From contig NZ_CP084061.1 in the NCBI RefSeq assembly GCF_020215665.1, forward strand, positions 3,518,501 to 3,582,500: DNA of 64,000 bases, given 5' to 3'. A program made the position numbers and the translations under genes. Below are positions 16,771 through 25,072 of the stretch, piece after piece. Source of the stretch: Blautia parvula. GTDB taxonomy: Bacteria > Bacillota > Clostridia > Lachnospirales > Lachnospiraceae. Numbering within the stretch: position 1 is the stretch's first letter; every line of letters starts with the position of its first letter. The notes under the pieces are model-generated. The model saw nothing but the letters and a program-made list of their open reading frames with translations, searched no databases and was not told the DNA's origin.

Positions 16771-17310
16771 CTAACTGTGAGGGTACTGAAAAGTTACCAT
16801 CTTTTTATATCCTTTAATCAAATCCTTTGCCGCTGGATTACCGTATATCCTCCTGTTTTCCATATCAAGAAGCACAAGCCGCTCCTCTGAGAATCCTCTC
16901 ACGGCAAAACGATAGTTTTTCCGGAACTTTAATTTTTTCAGTGTCTGTAATGTCTCAGGAGATACCGCTTTTTCTGAGACGAACACACCTGTCAGATATG
17001 TATACATGTGGTCCTTAACAGGCTCTGCCTCCCCTCCCCTGACCAGCTCCGGCTCCATATGCTCCAGGAGCTGCTCCTGGAAACGCAGAAGATCTCCAGC
17101 GTGTATCTCCTCCCTGCACTGAAAAAATGCATGTTCAAAGCAGTGGGCACGCCACAGCTCCGCGCGTTTCACCAGCACATATTTGGCGCTGGTCATGCTA
17201 AACCCGGCATAGGCATCATAGACTTCACCGTGAAACTCATACGGCTCTTCCACATCAAAATTCGGCCGGTAAGTATCCATTATTTTATCAAGTACCATCT
17301 GTCCATTCAT
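16771..17310 (-). CDS. Hypothetical protein upstream of cstA
   Basis: 179 residues, no signal peptide or membrane segment; mixed alpha/beta with several His/Cys (WRAHCFEHAFFQCREE). I do not recognise the family with certainty. Start set at ATG 17310 because GGAG lies 6 nt upstream; a GTG at 17322 in the same frame would place that GGAG inside the gene. The position before cstA in the same direction suggests a cytoplasmic accessory or regulator of the carbon-starvation response, but this is guesswork. Confidence 0.7.
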   Translation of the reverse strand: MNGQMVLDKIMDTYRPNFDVEEPYEFHGEVYDAYAGFSMTSAKYVLVKRAELWRAHCFEHAFFQCREEIHAGDLLRFQEQLLEHMEPELVRGGEAEPVKDHMYTYLTGVFVSEKAVSPETLQTLKKLKFRKNYRFAVRGFSEERLVLLDMENRRIYGNPAAKDLIKGYKKMVTFQYPHS

Positions 17311-17488
17311 TTTATTCTCCACATGAAATCAGTATACGATTTAAAGTAATAACCTATTAACTTTATAAAGTAATTATAAAATTTGTATAAAAATATAACA
17401 TTATATTCTCTTTTTTACAACCCCTTTGTTTCATTTTTCATATCTGCCATAACTTATGGTTATATCTTTTCAGCACACAATAAGCACC

Positions 17489-17535
17489 GAAAAAAACCGG
17501 GAAACCACACTTTTCTATGCGGTATCCCGGTTTTA
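17489..17535 (-). terminator. Terminator of the PNPOx-like gene
   Basis: Read on the minus strand: AAACCGGGA ... TCCCGGTTTTTTT with inner complementarity TACCGCA/TGTGGT, then C. It ends the gene at 17670-18122. Its loop and stem resemble the hairpin at 14874-14917, so the two look like copies of one terminator element on both sides of the cstA locus. The rest of 17311-17669 shows no gene. Confidence 0.7.
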
Positions 17536-17669
17536 TGCGGTATTTCTGAAGGCTGACGCCTGTCCCCAAACGGCGGTTACATAATCTGCTGTACATACTT
17601 TGAACCCTTAACGGACTTCAGCCTACTCTGCTGGAAACAGGGAAGGATTATGCCGGAAACAGTGCTGTC

Positions 17670-18122
17670 TCACTTGGCCTTCCCGGTTATTTCTTCTATA
17701 TGAATCTTCCATACTCCCGTTATCTTAAGGCTCCTCGCCACTTCCTTGTCAAATTGTCCCATATTTGCAGGCGTATGCCGTTCACAGAGGATTCTGAGTG
17801 CATGGATTTTTTCTTCATCCTCCGTCACCTCACAGATGGTTCCGTTTATGACTGCCGATTCATACAATGTGGTAAAGCTGTCCGTCTGCCTTTCCGTATC
17901 ACCTACACAGACAAGGCATACCTGCGGATGCCTGTTTAAAATATCTATTTTTTTACCTGCCTTTGCCGTATGGAAATAGACGAAGTCTCCGTCTCTTACA
18001 ATGGTCACGGGAACTGCATAGGGCATTCCCTCCTGATCTGTCATGGACAATACCGCCCATTCACATTTGTCTGTTACCTCCAAAGCAAATTCCCGTGATT
18101 TCTCCCTGTCTTTCCTTCTCAT
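17670..18122 (-). CDS. Pyridoxamine 5'-phosphate oxidase-like (NimA-type) flavoprotein
   Basis: 150-residue split-barrel flavin-binding protein of the PNPOx-like/NimA group; members use FMN to reduce small molecules, and some give nitroimidazole resistance. Key blocks: CEWAVLSMTDQEGMPYAVPVTIVRDGDFVYFHTAKAGKKIDIL and VCLVCVGDTERQTDSFTTLYESAVINGTICEVTEDEEK; these match the NimA-like pattern of anaerobes. Start ATG 18122 with GGAGGATTCAC upstream; an upstream in-frame ATG lacks an RBS. No partner genes. Physiological substrate unknown. Confidence 0.85.
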   Translation of the reverse strand: MRRKDREKSREFALEVTDKCEWAVLSMTDQEGMPYAVPVTIVRDGDFVYFHTAKAGKKIDILNRHPQVCLVCVGDTERQTDSFTTLYESAVINGTICEVTEDEEKIHALRILCERHTPANMGQFDKEVARSLKITGVWKIHIEEITGKAK

Positions 18123-18221
18123 GTGAATCCTCCTTATCTTTTTGTACACAGTTTATAATTGTTCAGCCTTTGGCTGCCCCGCCGGATGCTGCCCTGAGAT
18201 TTCAAGGCAATTGCAAGACAG

Positions 18222-18266
18222 ATGTGCACAGACCACATAAAATGCAGTCTGTGCACATGCCTTTTT
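18222..18266. terminator. Strong stem-loop between PNPOx-like and sulfatase genes
   Basis: ATGTGCACAGAC (18222-18233) pairs perfectly with GTCTGTGCACAT (18247-18258), followed on the plus strand by GCCTTTTT. On the minus strand it lies downstream of the sulfatase gene and could end that operon despite a weak T-tract in that direction. Confidence 0.6.
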
Positions 18267-18348
18267 GCTGTAAAATTTTATAACCGGATAGCAGCCTGGC
18301 TTTTGTTAGGATGATTCTATCATATTCTCACAAAAATGTGTGATTTTT

Positions 18349-19821
18349 TTATAGGGAGTCCACCCCTAAACGGATATACTGCTCCTGCGGTGCCTCAGCC
18401 TCCTTCATTCCTCTCACCAATTTTTTGCACATTATCATCTCCAGTTTTTCATCCTTCAAAGGATGCATTTGATAGTAGTCCTTCTCCTGGTCAAATAGCT
18501 GCGATTCTGAAACAAATGCGATATCTCCCGAATAATCCTCCGGTTTCTTGATTGGTATCTTATAGACCGGATATCTTGTATATGAGAGATATCTCCCCAT
18601 CTCAATCTCTTCCGCATACTCCTCCCCAAAATAACGCCATACCGTACTTGGAATTCCGCAATACTGGTGAAGAGGCTGGTTCTCCAAGCTCTTAGGTGCC
18701 CGGAAATATACATATTTTCCGTCACAGACGTTTACCGCACGTCCGAACCATCCATATATCACCTGTTCTCTGGCTTCTGCTCTGCCATCCATAGTTTTTA
18801 CCAGAGAAATGCCTTTTACCCGTTCAGGTATCCTGCAGTTGTGATGTTCTAAAATTGTTGGCATCAAGTCTATATTCTGTGTCAGCTGTGTCACCCTTTT
18901 CCCCCTGTTCTCTTTTCCGGGCCTCTTCATCATCAGAGGAATATGGGCCATCTCATTATAAGCATGCATAAAATTTTTTCCTGTAAATCCGTGTTCCCCA
19001 AGCATATGCCCATGGTCCGTGGTGAGTATGATCAGAGTATCTTCATACAGGCCATTTTTCTTCAGAGAGTCTATGAATCTGCCAAACCATCTGTCCGTCA
19101 TGGTAAGTGTAGCAAGGTAACATTTTTCAAGATGCGCTACAGCATCAGGCGGTTCTGTAACCGGCGCATAGGAAGACCAGTTAAACTCCCTGCCTTCATA
19201 AGTATCGTGGTACATCCTGAGATATTCTTCCGGACAGTCAAAGGGTTCATGTGGGTCAAAGCTTTCCACCATCAAAAAGAAGTCATCACACCCCCTGTTG
19301 TCCTCCGCCCAATCACAAGCTGACCGGAAAGTCTTGGGCGTAGGAAATTCTTCCTCTGTCAGGAAACGACTCCGGTTCAACAGATACTGCGGCGATTTCC
19401 TCCCATATCCCTCCGGGTCCACCCACGGCTGCCTGACACTGGATACCCAGGCATCAAACTCCTGACCTCTGTGATAGTCCCATGTGTTGAACAGATCACA
19501 ATAATTTTCTCCCCCTATCTCAAAATAGTGAGTATGGTCTGTTGTAATATGTGTGTAGACACCATTCTCCCTGAGGACCTGGGGAAGCGTGATATCAAAA
19601 GGTTCAATACCTCCCCATCCTCTCTCCAAAAACTGCATTCTGCCTGTAAAAATATCACGCCTTGCCGGCATACACGGTGCGGAACCGATATAATGGCTGT
19701 CATATATCACGCAGTCTCGGGAGAATCTGTCTATATTCGGTGTGATTCCCACCGCATTTTCATCGTAAGTCTTCAGATACCGCCTGTTCAGTGTATCCAT
19801 CAAAACAAGAACTGTCCTCAA
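18349..19821 (-). CDS. Sulfatase (Cys-type, formylglycine-dependent), cytoplasmic
   Basis: 490-residue sulfatase of the alkaline phosphatase superfamily, hydrolysing sulfate esters. The active-site motif is SAPCMPARRDIFTGR (Cys50, Pro52, Arg54); Cys50 must be oxidised to formylglycine by an anaerobic radical SAM maturase, which is not encoded in the window. Other metal and sulfate ligands: MDTLN at residues 8-12 and TTDHGHMLGEHG in the middle. No signal peptide: MRTVLVLMDTLN starts straight into the first strand, so the enzyme acts inside the cell. TTG start at 19821 with AGGAGG upstream. Last gene of an ABC importer operon (12 bp after the permease), so it probably desulfates an imported sugar. 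Confidence 0.9.
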   Translation of the reverse strand: MRTVLVLMDTLNRRYLKTYDENAVGITPNIDRFSRDCVIYDSHYIGSAPCMPARRDIFTGRMQFLERGWGGIEPFDITLPQVLRENGVYTHITTDHTHYFEIGGENYCDLFNTWDYHRGQEFDAWVSSVRQPWVDPEGYGRKSPQYLLNRSRFLTEEEFPTPKTFRSACDWAEDNRGCDDFFLMVESFDPHEPFDCPEEYLRMYHDTYEGREFNWSSYAPVTEPPDAVAHLEKCYLATLTMTDRWFGRFIDSLKKNGLYEDTLIILTTDHGHMLGEHGFTGKNFMHAYNEMAHIPLMMKRPGKENRGKRVTQLTQNIDLMPTILEHHNCRIPERVKGISLVKTMDGRAEAREQVIYGWFGRAVNVCDGKYVYFRAPKSLENQPLHQYCGIPSTVWRYFGEEYAEEIEMGRYLSYTRYPVYKIPIKKPEDYSGDIAFVSESQLFDQEKDYYQMHPLKDEKLEMIMCKKLVRGMKEAEAPQEQYIRLGVDSL

Positions 19822-19833
19822 ATCCTTTTCCTC

Positions 19834-20700
19834 CTATCCTTTGATTCCTGTGGTCACGATGCCCTCCACAAAATATTTCTGCATAAAGATATAGAGCACC
19901 AGAAGCGGCAGCATGATGAGTGTCGTAGCTGCCATCAGATAATTCCACTGGGTCACAAATTCCTCCTTGAACACGCTGAGCGCAAGTTGGACTGTCCACA
20001 TATCCTTTTTAGCTGTTATGATCAGCGGCCATGTATATTCATTCCATGTACTCGTGGTCTTAAAAACGATCAATGTGGCAAATATCGCCTTGCTGAGTGG
20101 AATATAGACTCTGACAAAAGTACCGAATCTGGTCAGTCCGTCTATCTTTGCCGCTTCATCGAGCGCCTTTGGAAAATTGAGGAAAAACTGACGGAACAGG
20201 AACACACCGAAAGCCCCAGCAATATACGGGGCGACCACTCCCGCATATGTATTGATGAGTCCTGTTCCTCCCTGCCCCAGGATATTGTTGCCGCCTGCCA
20301 GCGGAAAGTATTTCATAGCTACAAAATTCGGAAGCATTGTAACCTGCTGCGGAATCATCATTCCCACAAGTGCCAGCATAAAAAGCATATCCCTGCCCTT
20401 AAAATTTAATCTGGCAAAAGCATAACCCGCCATAGAATTGATGACAAGGCTGATGCCCGTTGCCACTACAGTGACAAAAAACGTGTTATAGAAGAATCTT
20501 CCCCAATCCGACGACTTCATGGCGTCTGCATAATTGGAGAACAGCCATTTCTCGGGCAGCAGACGGAATACAGGAGCTGCAATCTCCGAGGAGGTCTTCA
20601 GGGAAGTAAAAAACATGATCAAAAACGGCAGCATGATGACTGCACAGAAAAATACCATCAGCAGGAGCAGCAGCCCCTGTCTCACTCTACTTTTTTTCAT
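19834..20700 (-). CDS. Carbohydrate ABC transporter permease (MalG/UgpE-like)
   Basis: Second membrane subunit of the sugar importer. 288 residues, six helices, with the EAA loop DEAAKIDGLTRFGTFVRVYIPLSKA that contacts the ATPase (residues ~175-200) and the C-terminal QKYFVEGIVTTGIKG tail typical of this CUT1 family. Between the first permease and the sulfatase with short gaps, so cotranscribed. No ATPase gene in this operon; as usual for Firmicute CUT1 systems a shared MsmX-type ATPase elsewhere is likely. Confidence 0.92.
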   Translation of the reverse strand: MKKSRVRQGLLLLLMVFFCAVIMLPFLIMFFTSLKTSSEIAAPVFRLLPEKWLFSNYADAMKSSDWGRFFYNTFFVTVVATGISLVINSMAGYAFARLNFKGRDMLFMLALVGMMIPQQVTMLPNFVAMKYFPLAGGNNILGQGGTGLINTYAGVVAPYIAGAFGVFLFRQFFLNFPKALDEAAKIDGLTRFGTFVRVYIPLSKAIFATLIVFKTTSTWNEYTWPLIITAKKDMWTVQLALSVFKEEFVTQWNYLMAATTLIMLPLLVLYIFMQKYFVEGIVTTGIKG

Positions 20701-20714
20701 TTACCACCCTCCTG

Positions 20715-21599
20715 TCAAATATCCAGATCCTGGCCCTGGTTGCCGTATTTAAAATTCAGTATTGTGAATACAAACACGATCAGCAGTAAAAATACCGCCT
20801 CAGCAGCTCCATAACCCATCTTATATTCTGTAAATGCCCTTGTATAAATCTGATGCACAATTGTCGTCGTTGAGTTCATAGGGCCTCCTGATGTCATTAC
20901 ATTCACCTGCTCAAATACATTAAAGGCACTGATCACTCCTGTGATCATTATAAAAAAGGTCACAGGTTTCAGCATCGGCAGTGTGATATGCTTAAAACAC
21001 TGAATGGCATTGGCCCCATCTATCTTGGCAGCTTCATATAAATACGCCGGGATATTATTCAGCCCTGCCAGGAATAAGGTCATGTAATAACCAATCCCCT
21101 TCCAGATGCCCATGACAATCACAGCACCGAGAGCCAGCTTTTCGTCATACAGCCACTGCTGTGCCGAAATTCCCAGCATCTCTGTCAGTACATTGATGAC
21201 TCCGTGGGTCGGGTCATACATCCACAGCCAGACCATGGACATAGCCACCATGGATGTCACATATGGCATATATATGATCCCTCTGAAGAACTTTGTCCCC
21301 CACAGCGCCGCACTTCTCAGCGCAAGTGCCAGCAGAAGCCCCAGTACCATGGTAAAAAACACAGTAAACACCACATATATCAGCGTATTCTTCACTGAAA
21401 TCCAAAATAAACTGTCTGATATCATAGTCACATAATTCTCCACCCCCACAAAAGAGATGGATTTAAGATTAAAATCCGTAAAACTAAGCCCGATATTCAC
21501 CAAAATCGGAAACAGCACGAACATCACAAAAAATATATAATAAGGTGCAATGAACACATATCCGCAGCGGTCATCACCAATCCTCTTTGTCCTCCTCAT
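20715..21599 (-). CDS. Carbohydrate ABC transporter permease (MalF/UgpA-like)
   Basis: First membrane subunit of the sugar importer. 294 residues from the ATG at 21599, which has GGGAGG 8 nt upstream; the longer in-frame start at 21665 would overlap the SBP gene end and has no RBS. Six helices and the EAA loop YEAAKIDGANAIQCFKHITLPMLKP near residue 195. Ends 14 bp before the second permease. Confidence 0.92.
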   Translation of the reverse strand: MRRTKRIGDDRCGYVFIAPYYIFFVMFVLFPILVNIGLSFTDFNLKSISFVGVENYVTMISDSLFWISVKNTLIYVVFTVFFTMVLGLLLALALRSAALWGTKFFRGIIYMPYVTSMVAMSMVWLWMYDPTHGVINVLTEMLGISAQQWLYDEKLALGAVIVMGIWKGIGYYMTLFLAGLNNIPAYLYEAAKIDGANAIQCFKHITLPMLKPVTFFIMITGVISAFNVFEQVNVMTSGGPMNSTTTIVHQIYTRAFTEYKMGYGAAEAVFLLLIVFVFTILNFKYGNQGQDLDI

Positions 21600-21635
21600 A
21601 ATCCGTCCTCCCATCCAAAAAAGCGTAAAAATAGA

Positions 21636-21655
21636 CTGCGGACAAGCATCCGCAG
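21636..21655 (-). terminator. Intergenic stem-loop between SBP and permease genes
   Basis: CTGCGGA (21636-21642) pairs with TCCGCAG (21649-21655); on the minus strand it is followed by TCTATTTTT. Such leaky hairpins right after a binding-protein gene are common in ABC operons and keep SBP mRNA more abundant than permease mRNA. Confidence 0.65.
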
Positions 21656-21670
21656 CCCGTTTCACATGAT

Positions 21671-22966
21671 TTATTTTGATATCTCTTTCGTAAGCAGATC
21701 ATTTGCGTCATTGAGTGCTTCCTGTGCTGTCTTCTTTCCGTTGATGACTTCCTCATATGCCACAGATACGTATTTGTTCAGCTCGCTTACCCACGGTACC
21801 GTTGCCTTTCCCTTTCCGTTCTCCACATAATTCAAAATAGCGCTCTTCAGCTCCTTATCACCGGATTCCATATATTTGTCCTCCAGGGATTTCTTGACAA
21901 TAGGAGTATTGAATGTCTCGGTCCTGTCCCACACTACATCATTTGACATCATATGCTCCATAAATAGCCATGCCTCATCTTTATGCTTGGAACTTCCGCT
22001 CATGGCTATGAGCTGATATCCGCAGAAACAGACGCCGTCACCGGAATTCTCATCCTTTTTCAGAATCGGCAGGTATCCCAGTTCCGCGTCAGGATAATTT
22101 GCACGGAATGCCTGGATATTGGCAGTGGAGAGATTACTGATCGCTGCGTTTCCGTTTACAAAAGGATGCTCCTCCCCTTTCTGCTGGTCGTGTGGTATAA
22201 AGATGTTCATCTGTGCCATTTCCCCAAGGAAATTCAGAGCTTCCACAGCCGCCTCATCTGTAAATGCCGGCTCCCCCTTTTCCTCATCCACCACCTTGGA
22301 GCCTGCGGTACGCATATAAGGTTCTATGAATACAAGAGAACTGTCTATGGATGGGATGTCCAGCCCCGCGAATACAACCTTATCCCCTTCGCGTTTTGTC
22401 AGCTTTTCCGCAGTGTCCTTCAGTTCTGCCCAGGTTGACGGCGGATCTTCCGGGTCCAGACCTGCCTCCTTAAAGACATCTTTGCGGTAAGTATAGATCT
22501 GCGGATTCGGCAGCACACCCAGTGCCACCTGAGTCCCCTGGTATTTCCCCATCTCGTATGCACTGTCGAACAAATCCTCTTTTTCTTTCCATTTTTCTAT
22601 ATATGGCTCCAACGGCTCAAAGTCTCCAAGAGACCCTCTTGATCCCACCTCCGCCAGGACCACTGCTATCACGTCAGGATAGGTGTCACTGAGCGTCGCT
22701 GCATTCAGCTTTGTCTCCTGGTCTGAAATAGTGGTAGACATCCCCGTGGCCTCCACCTTGATATCCGGATATTTTTCGTTAAAAGATTCCACACAACGCT
22801 GGGCAAATTCTGTGCTCAGCTGGTCTGTACCCTGATACCAATACTGCAGTGTAACCTGTTCTTTCTCATCTCCCGTCTTTTCCTCCTGGCTCTGTCCGCA
22901 CGAGCTCAGAAGTCCGGATACGACGATTGCTGCCATAGCAACGCTTATTGTTCTTTTTCCTTTCAT
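21671..22966 (-). CDS. Sugar ABC transporter substrate-binding lipoprotein (SBP_bac_1)
   Basis: Extracellular receptor of the importer. 431 residues; lipoprotein signal with lipobox LLSSCGQS (Cys ~23), then the family 1 binding domain (VTLQYWYQGTDQLSTEFAQRCVESFNEKYPDIKVEATG) and the usual WAELKDTAEKLTK and AISNLSTANIQAF blocks. AAGGAG before ATG 22966. First gene of the SBP-permease-permease-sulfatase operon; diverges from the YesM-type kinase gene, with two palindromes between. A sulfated mono- or oligosaccharide is the likely ligand because of the sulfatase, but this is inference. Confidence 0.92.
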   Translation of the reverse strand: MKGKRTISVAMAAIVVSGLLSSCGQSQEEKTGDEKEQVTLQYWYQGTDQLSTEFAQRCVESFNEKYPDIKVEATGMSTTISDQETKLNAATLSDTYPDVIAVVLAEVGSRGSLGDFEPLEPYIEKWKEKEDLFDSAYEMGKYQGTQVALGVLPNPQIYTYRKDVFKEAGLDPEDPPSTWAELKDTAEKLTKREGDKVVFAGLDIPSIDSSLVFIEPYMRTAGSKVVDEEKGEPAFTDEAAVEALNFLGEMAQMNIFIPHDQQKGEEHPFVNGNAAISNLSTANIQAFRANYPDAELGYLPILKKDENSGDGVCFCGYQLIAMSGSSKHKDEAWLFMEHMMSNDVVWDRTETFNTPIVKKSLEDKYMESGDKELKSAILNYVENGKGKATVPWVSELNKYVSVAYEEVINGKKTAQEALNDANDLLTKEISK

Positions 22967-22981
22967 AACTTACGCTCCTTT

Positions 22982-23028
22982 TCATCAACTTGATGATAAT
23001 ATCTTACCAGATGTGATACGGGAATCAC
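22982..23028. promoter_or_regulatory. Two palindromes in the SBP-yesM intergenic region
   Basis: TCATCAA-C-TTGATGA (22982-22996) is a perfect 7-bp-arm palindrome and GTGATACGGGAATCAC (23013-23028) has 5-bp arms (GTGAT/ATCAC). Both lie just upstream of the SBP gene, where a regulator of the divergent unit, for example the AraC-type response regulator, a catabolite regulator or a LacI protein, could bind. Neither fits the cre consensus well. Confidence 0.5.
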
Positions 23029-23247
23029 GTGAATTTTTTCGGCAGATTTATTCTTATTTTTTGATTGTGCCGTTTTTTCCTACGCAGAAACAACTGTTTC
23101 GGTAAAATCTTCAGGTTCATTTATAATTTTTTTGGTTTTGTGCATTTTACACAATTTAACAGCTATTTTCATTTGATTTTCGTATATTTATATTATATAA
23201 TGAATTCGGTTCCTGAAAAGTCGTATTTTGTCGAAAGGGGGAGAAAA

Positions 23248-25032
23248 ATGAAAAACAGCCGCCGGATTTCTTCACAAATTCTATGTATTGTAATCATTGC
23301 TTTTCTTCTCTTCTTTCTGTTCACCACCTCCATCATTTCCTATCAATACCGGAAGAATACGTCTGAACTGATCACGCTTTCAAGCCAGCATTCTGTCCAG
23401 CAGCTGAATGAGGGTTTTAATACCTTTTATCAGCAGCTCATATATATCATGGTACAGCTCTCTTCCGACAGCACGATAAAATCCTATCTCGAGGAGACAC
23501 CGGAAGATACTTTCTGTTACTATCAAATGCAGAGATATGTCAATACCTATCTGCAGAGTTATAACGGTTTCTTCAGCTATTCCAATGTAAATATCATCCT
23601 ATACGGAAAAAACAACTGTACTTACACTACATATAATGAAACCGTGGCCCTGGAGGATACTGGTATTATGGATGAAGATTTCATGCAGAAGGTACAGAAG
23701 AATCCTAAAAGAATGGGAATAGACTACTATCACAGGGGCATCACCAGAGAGACCCGGGATAAGTATTATACGTTTACCGCCTGCTCCCTTTTTGATCCGT
23801 ATTCCCAGTCTCCCTATGGATATATCCTGATTGCCATTGATGAATCCTGTTTTTCCAGCTTATATTTCAATCTAAGGCAGGATGACAACCGCTTTTCTGT
23901 GATGACGCATGACGGACTGATCCTGTCCGACTCCGACCCCAGACAGATTGGAAGGACGGACAGAGAACTCCTTGACATCTCCGGTTCAAAAACAGCCGGC
24001 ATTGCAGTAGATTATCAAGACAAGAAATACATTCCTGTCTCCGCTGAAAATGCTTTTTTCGATGTCAGGATCGTGCAGCTCACAGACTATTCCACTATAA
24101 CATCAAAAGTATTTTCCAACACCTTGATCGTTGTCTGCATTACCGGACTGATTCTGGCTGCGGCACTGCTCTTTTTAGTCTTTGCCGTGCGGCGTATCAC
24201 CCGGCCCATACAGAATCTGACAATGGCCATGTACAACATTGACTGGGACAGAGCCTCAAAACGACCTGCTGCTGTAAACTGCGGCGGATGTCTGGAAGCG
24301 GAACAGCTTGGTGCCGCATTTGACAAGATGTTCCTGGAACTGGACACATATCTGGATAATCTGGCCCGGGAACAGAACGCCAGAAGACTGGCGGAACAGA
24401 ATGCCCTCCAGAGCCAGATCAATCCTCACTTCATTTATAACACTCTGGCCTCCATAAAGTATCTGTCAGCAGCCGGCCGCAGCCAGGATGTCATAAGCGG
24501 TATCACTGCCCTCATAGATATTCTCAGAAAAACCATTGGAGATACCAGAGAGACGATACCGCTGGAGGAGGAATGTGCCCTGTTGGAGAGCTACTTCAAG
24601 ATACAGCAGCTCCGATACGGAAACGGCATACGGCTGATGCTTCAGATATCTGAAGACTGCCGTAACTTCCTGGTCCCCAAATTATTCCTGCAGCCCCTGG
24701 CCGAAAATGCTATTTTCCACGGATTCACCGATAATAATCCGCTGGGGGATATCAGTATCTATGCAGCCAAGATGGAGGACACACTGATCATAGAGGTCAT
24801 CGATAACGGACAGGGTATCCCCTCCCATATCCTTGCTACCATACTATCCGATGATGCAGCCCTAATCCGTAATAAAGGGTTCACAGGCATCGGTGTAAAG
24901 AATGTAAATGACAGAATAAAACTGATTTACGGCGCTGCCTATGGCCTGCATATTGCCAGCCTGGAAGGCTATGGCACACAGATTACTATAAAACTGCCTC
25001 TGATTGAACCCGGTACAACCCACTGTATATAA
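23248..25032 (+). CDS. Sensor histidine kinase, YesM-type
   Basis: Membrane sensor of a two-component system for sugar import. 594 residues from ATG 23248 (GGGGGAG upstream; the longer frame is AT-rich leader). One helix at residues ~10-33, a ~250-residue extracellular sensor region, a second helix (~290-310, LIVVCITGLILAAALLFLVF), a HAMP-like segment (RRITRPIQNLTMAM), then the His_kinase domain with the phosphorylated His in QSQINPHFIYNTLASIKYLS and a HATPase domain (AENAIFHGF, DNGQGIP, GIGVKNVNDRIKLIYG). Forms a pair with the next gene; diverges from the sulfatase ABC operon, which it presumably controls. Confidence 0.92.
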   Translation: MKNSRRISSQILCIVIIAFLLFFLFTTSIISYQYRKNTSELITLSSQHSVQQLNEGFNTFYQQLIYIMVQLSSDSTIKSYLEETPEDTFCYYQMQRYVNTYLQSYNGFFSYSNVNIILYGKNNCTYTTYNETVALEDTGIMDEDFMQKVQKNPKRMGIDYYHRGITRETRDKYYTFTACSLFDPYSQSPYGYILIAIDESCFSSLYFNLRQDDNRFSVMTHDGLILSDSDPRQIGRTDRELLDISGSKTAGIAVDYQDKKYIPVSAENAFFDVRIVQLTDYSTITSKVFSNTLIVVCITGLILAAALLFLVFAVRRITRPIQNLTMAMYNIDWDRASKRPAAVNCGGCLEAEQLGAAFDKMFLELDTYLDNLAREQNARRLAEQNALQSQINPHFIYNTLASIKYLSAAGRSQDVISGITALIDILRKTIGDTRETIPLEEECALLESYFKIQQLRYGNGIRLMLQISEDCRNFLVPKLFLQPLAENAIFHGFTDNNPLGDISIYAAKMEDTLIIEVIDNGQGIPSHILATILSDDAALIRNKGFTGIGVKNVNDRIKLIYGAAYGLHIASLEGYGTQITIKLPLIEPGTTHCI

Positions 25033-25072
25033 ACTGCCGTTTGGTCACTGCTTTAAAGGGAGGAAACTGGAA

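Noticed and set aside
19471-20409. 312-codon plus-strand frame
   Set aside because: Antisense to the sulfatase and permease genes; Cys/His-rich shadow without a start signal.
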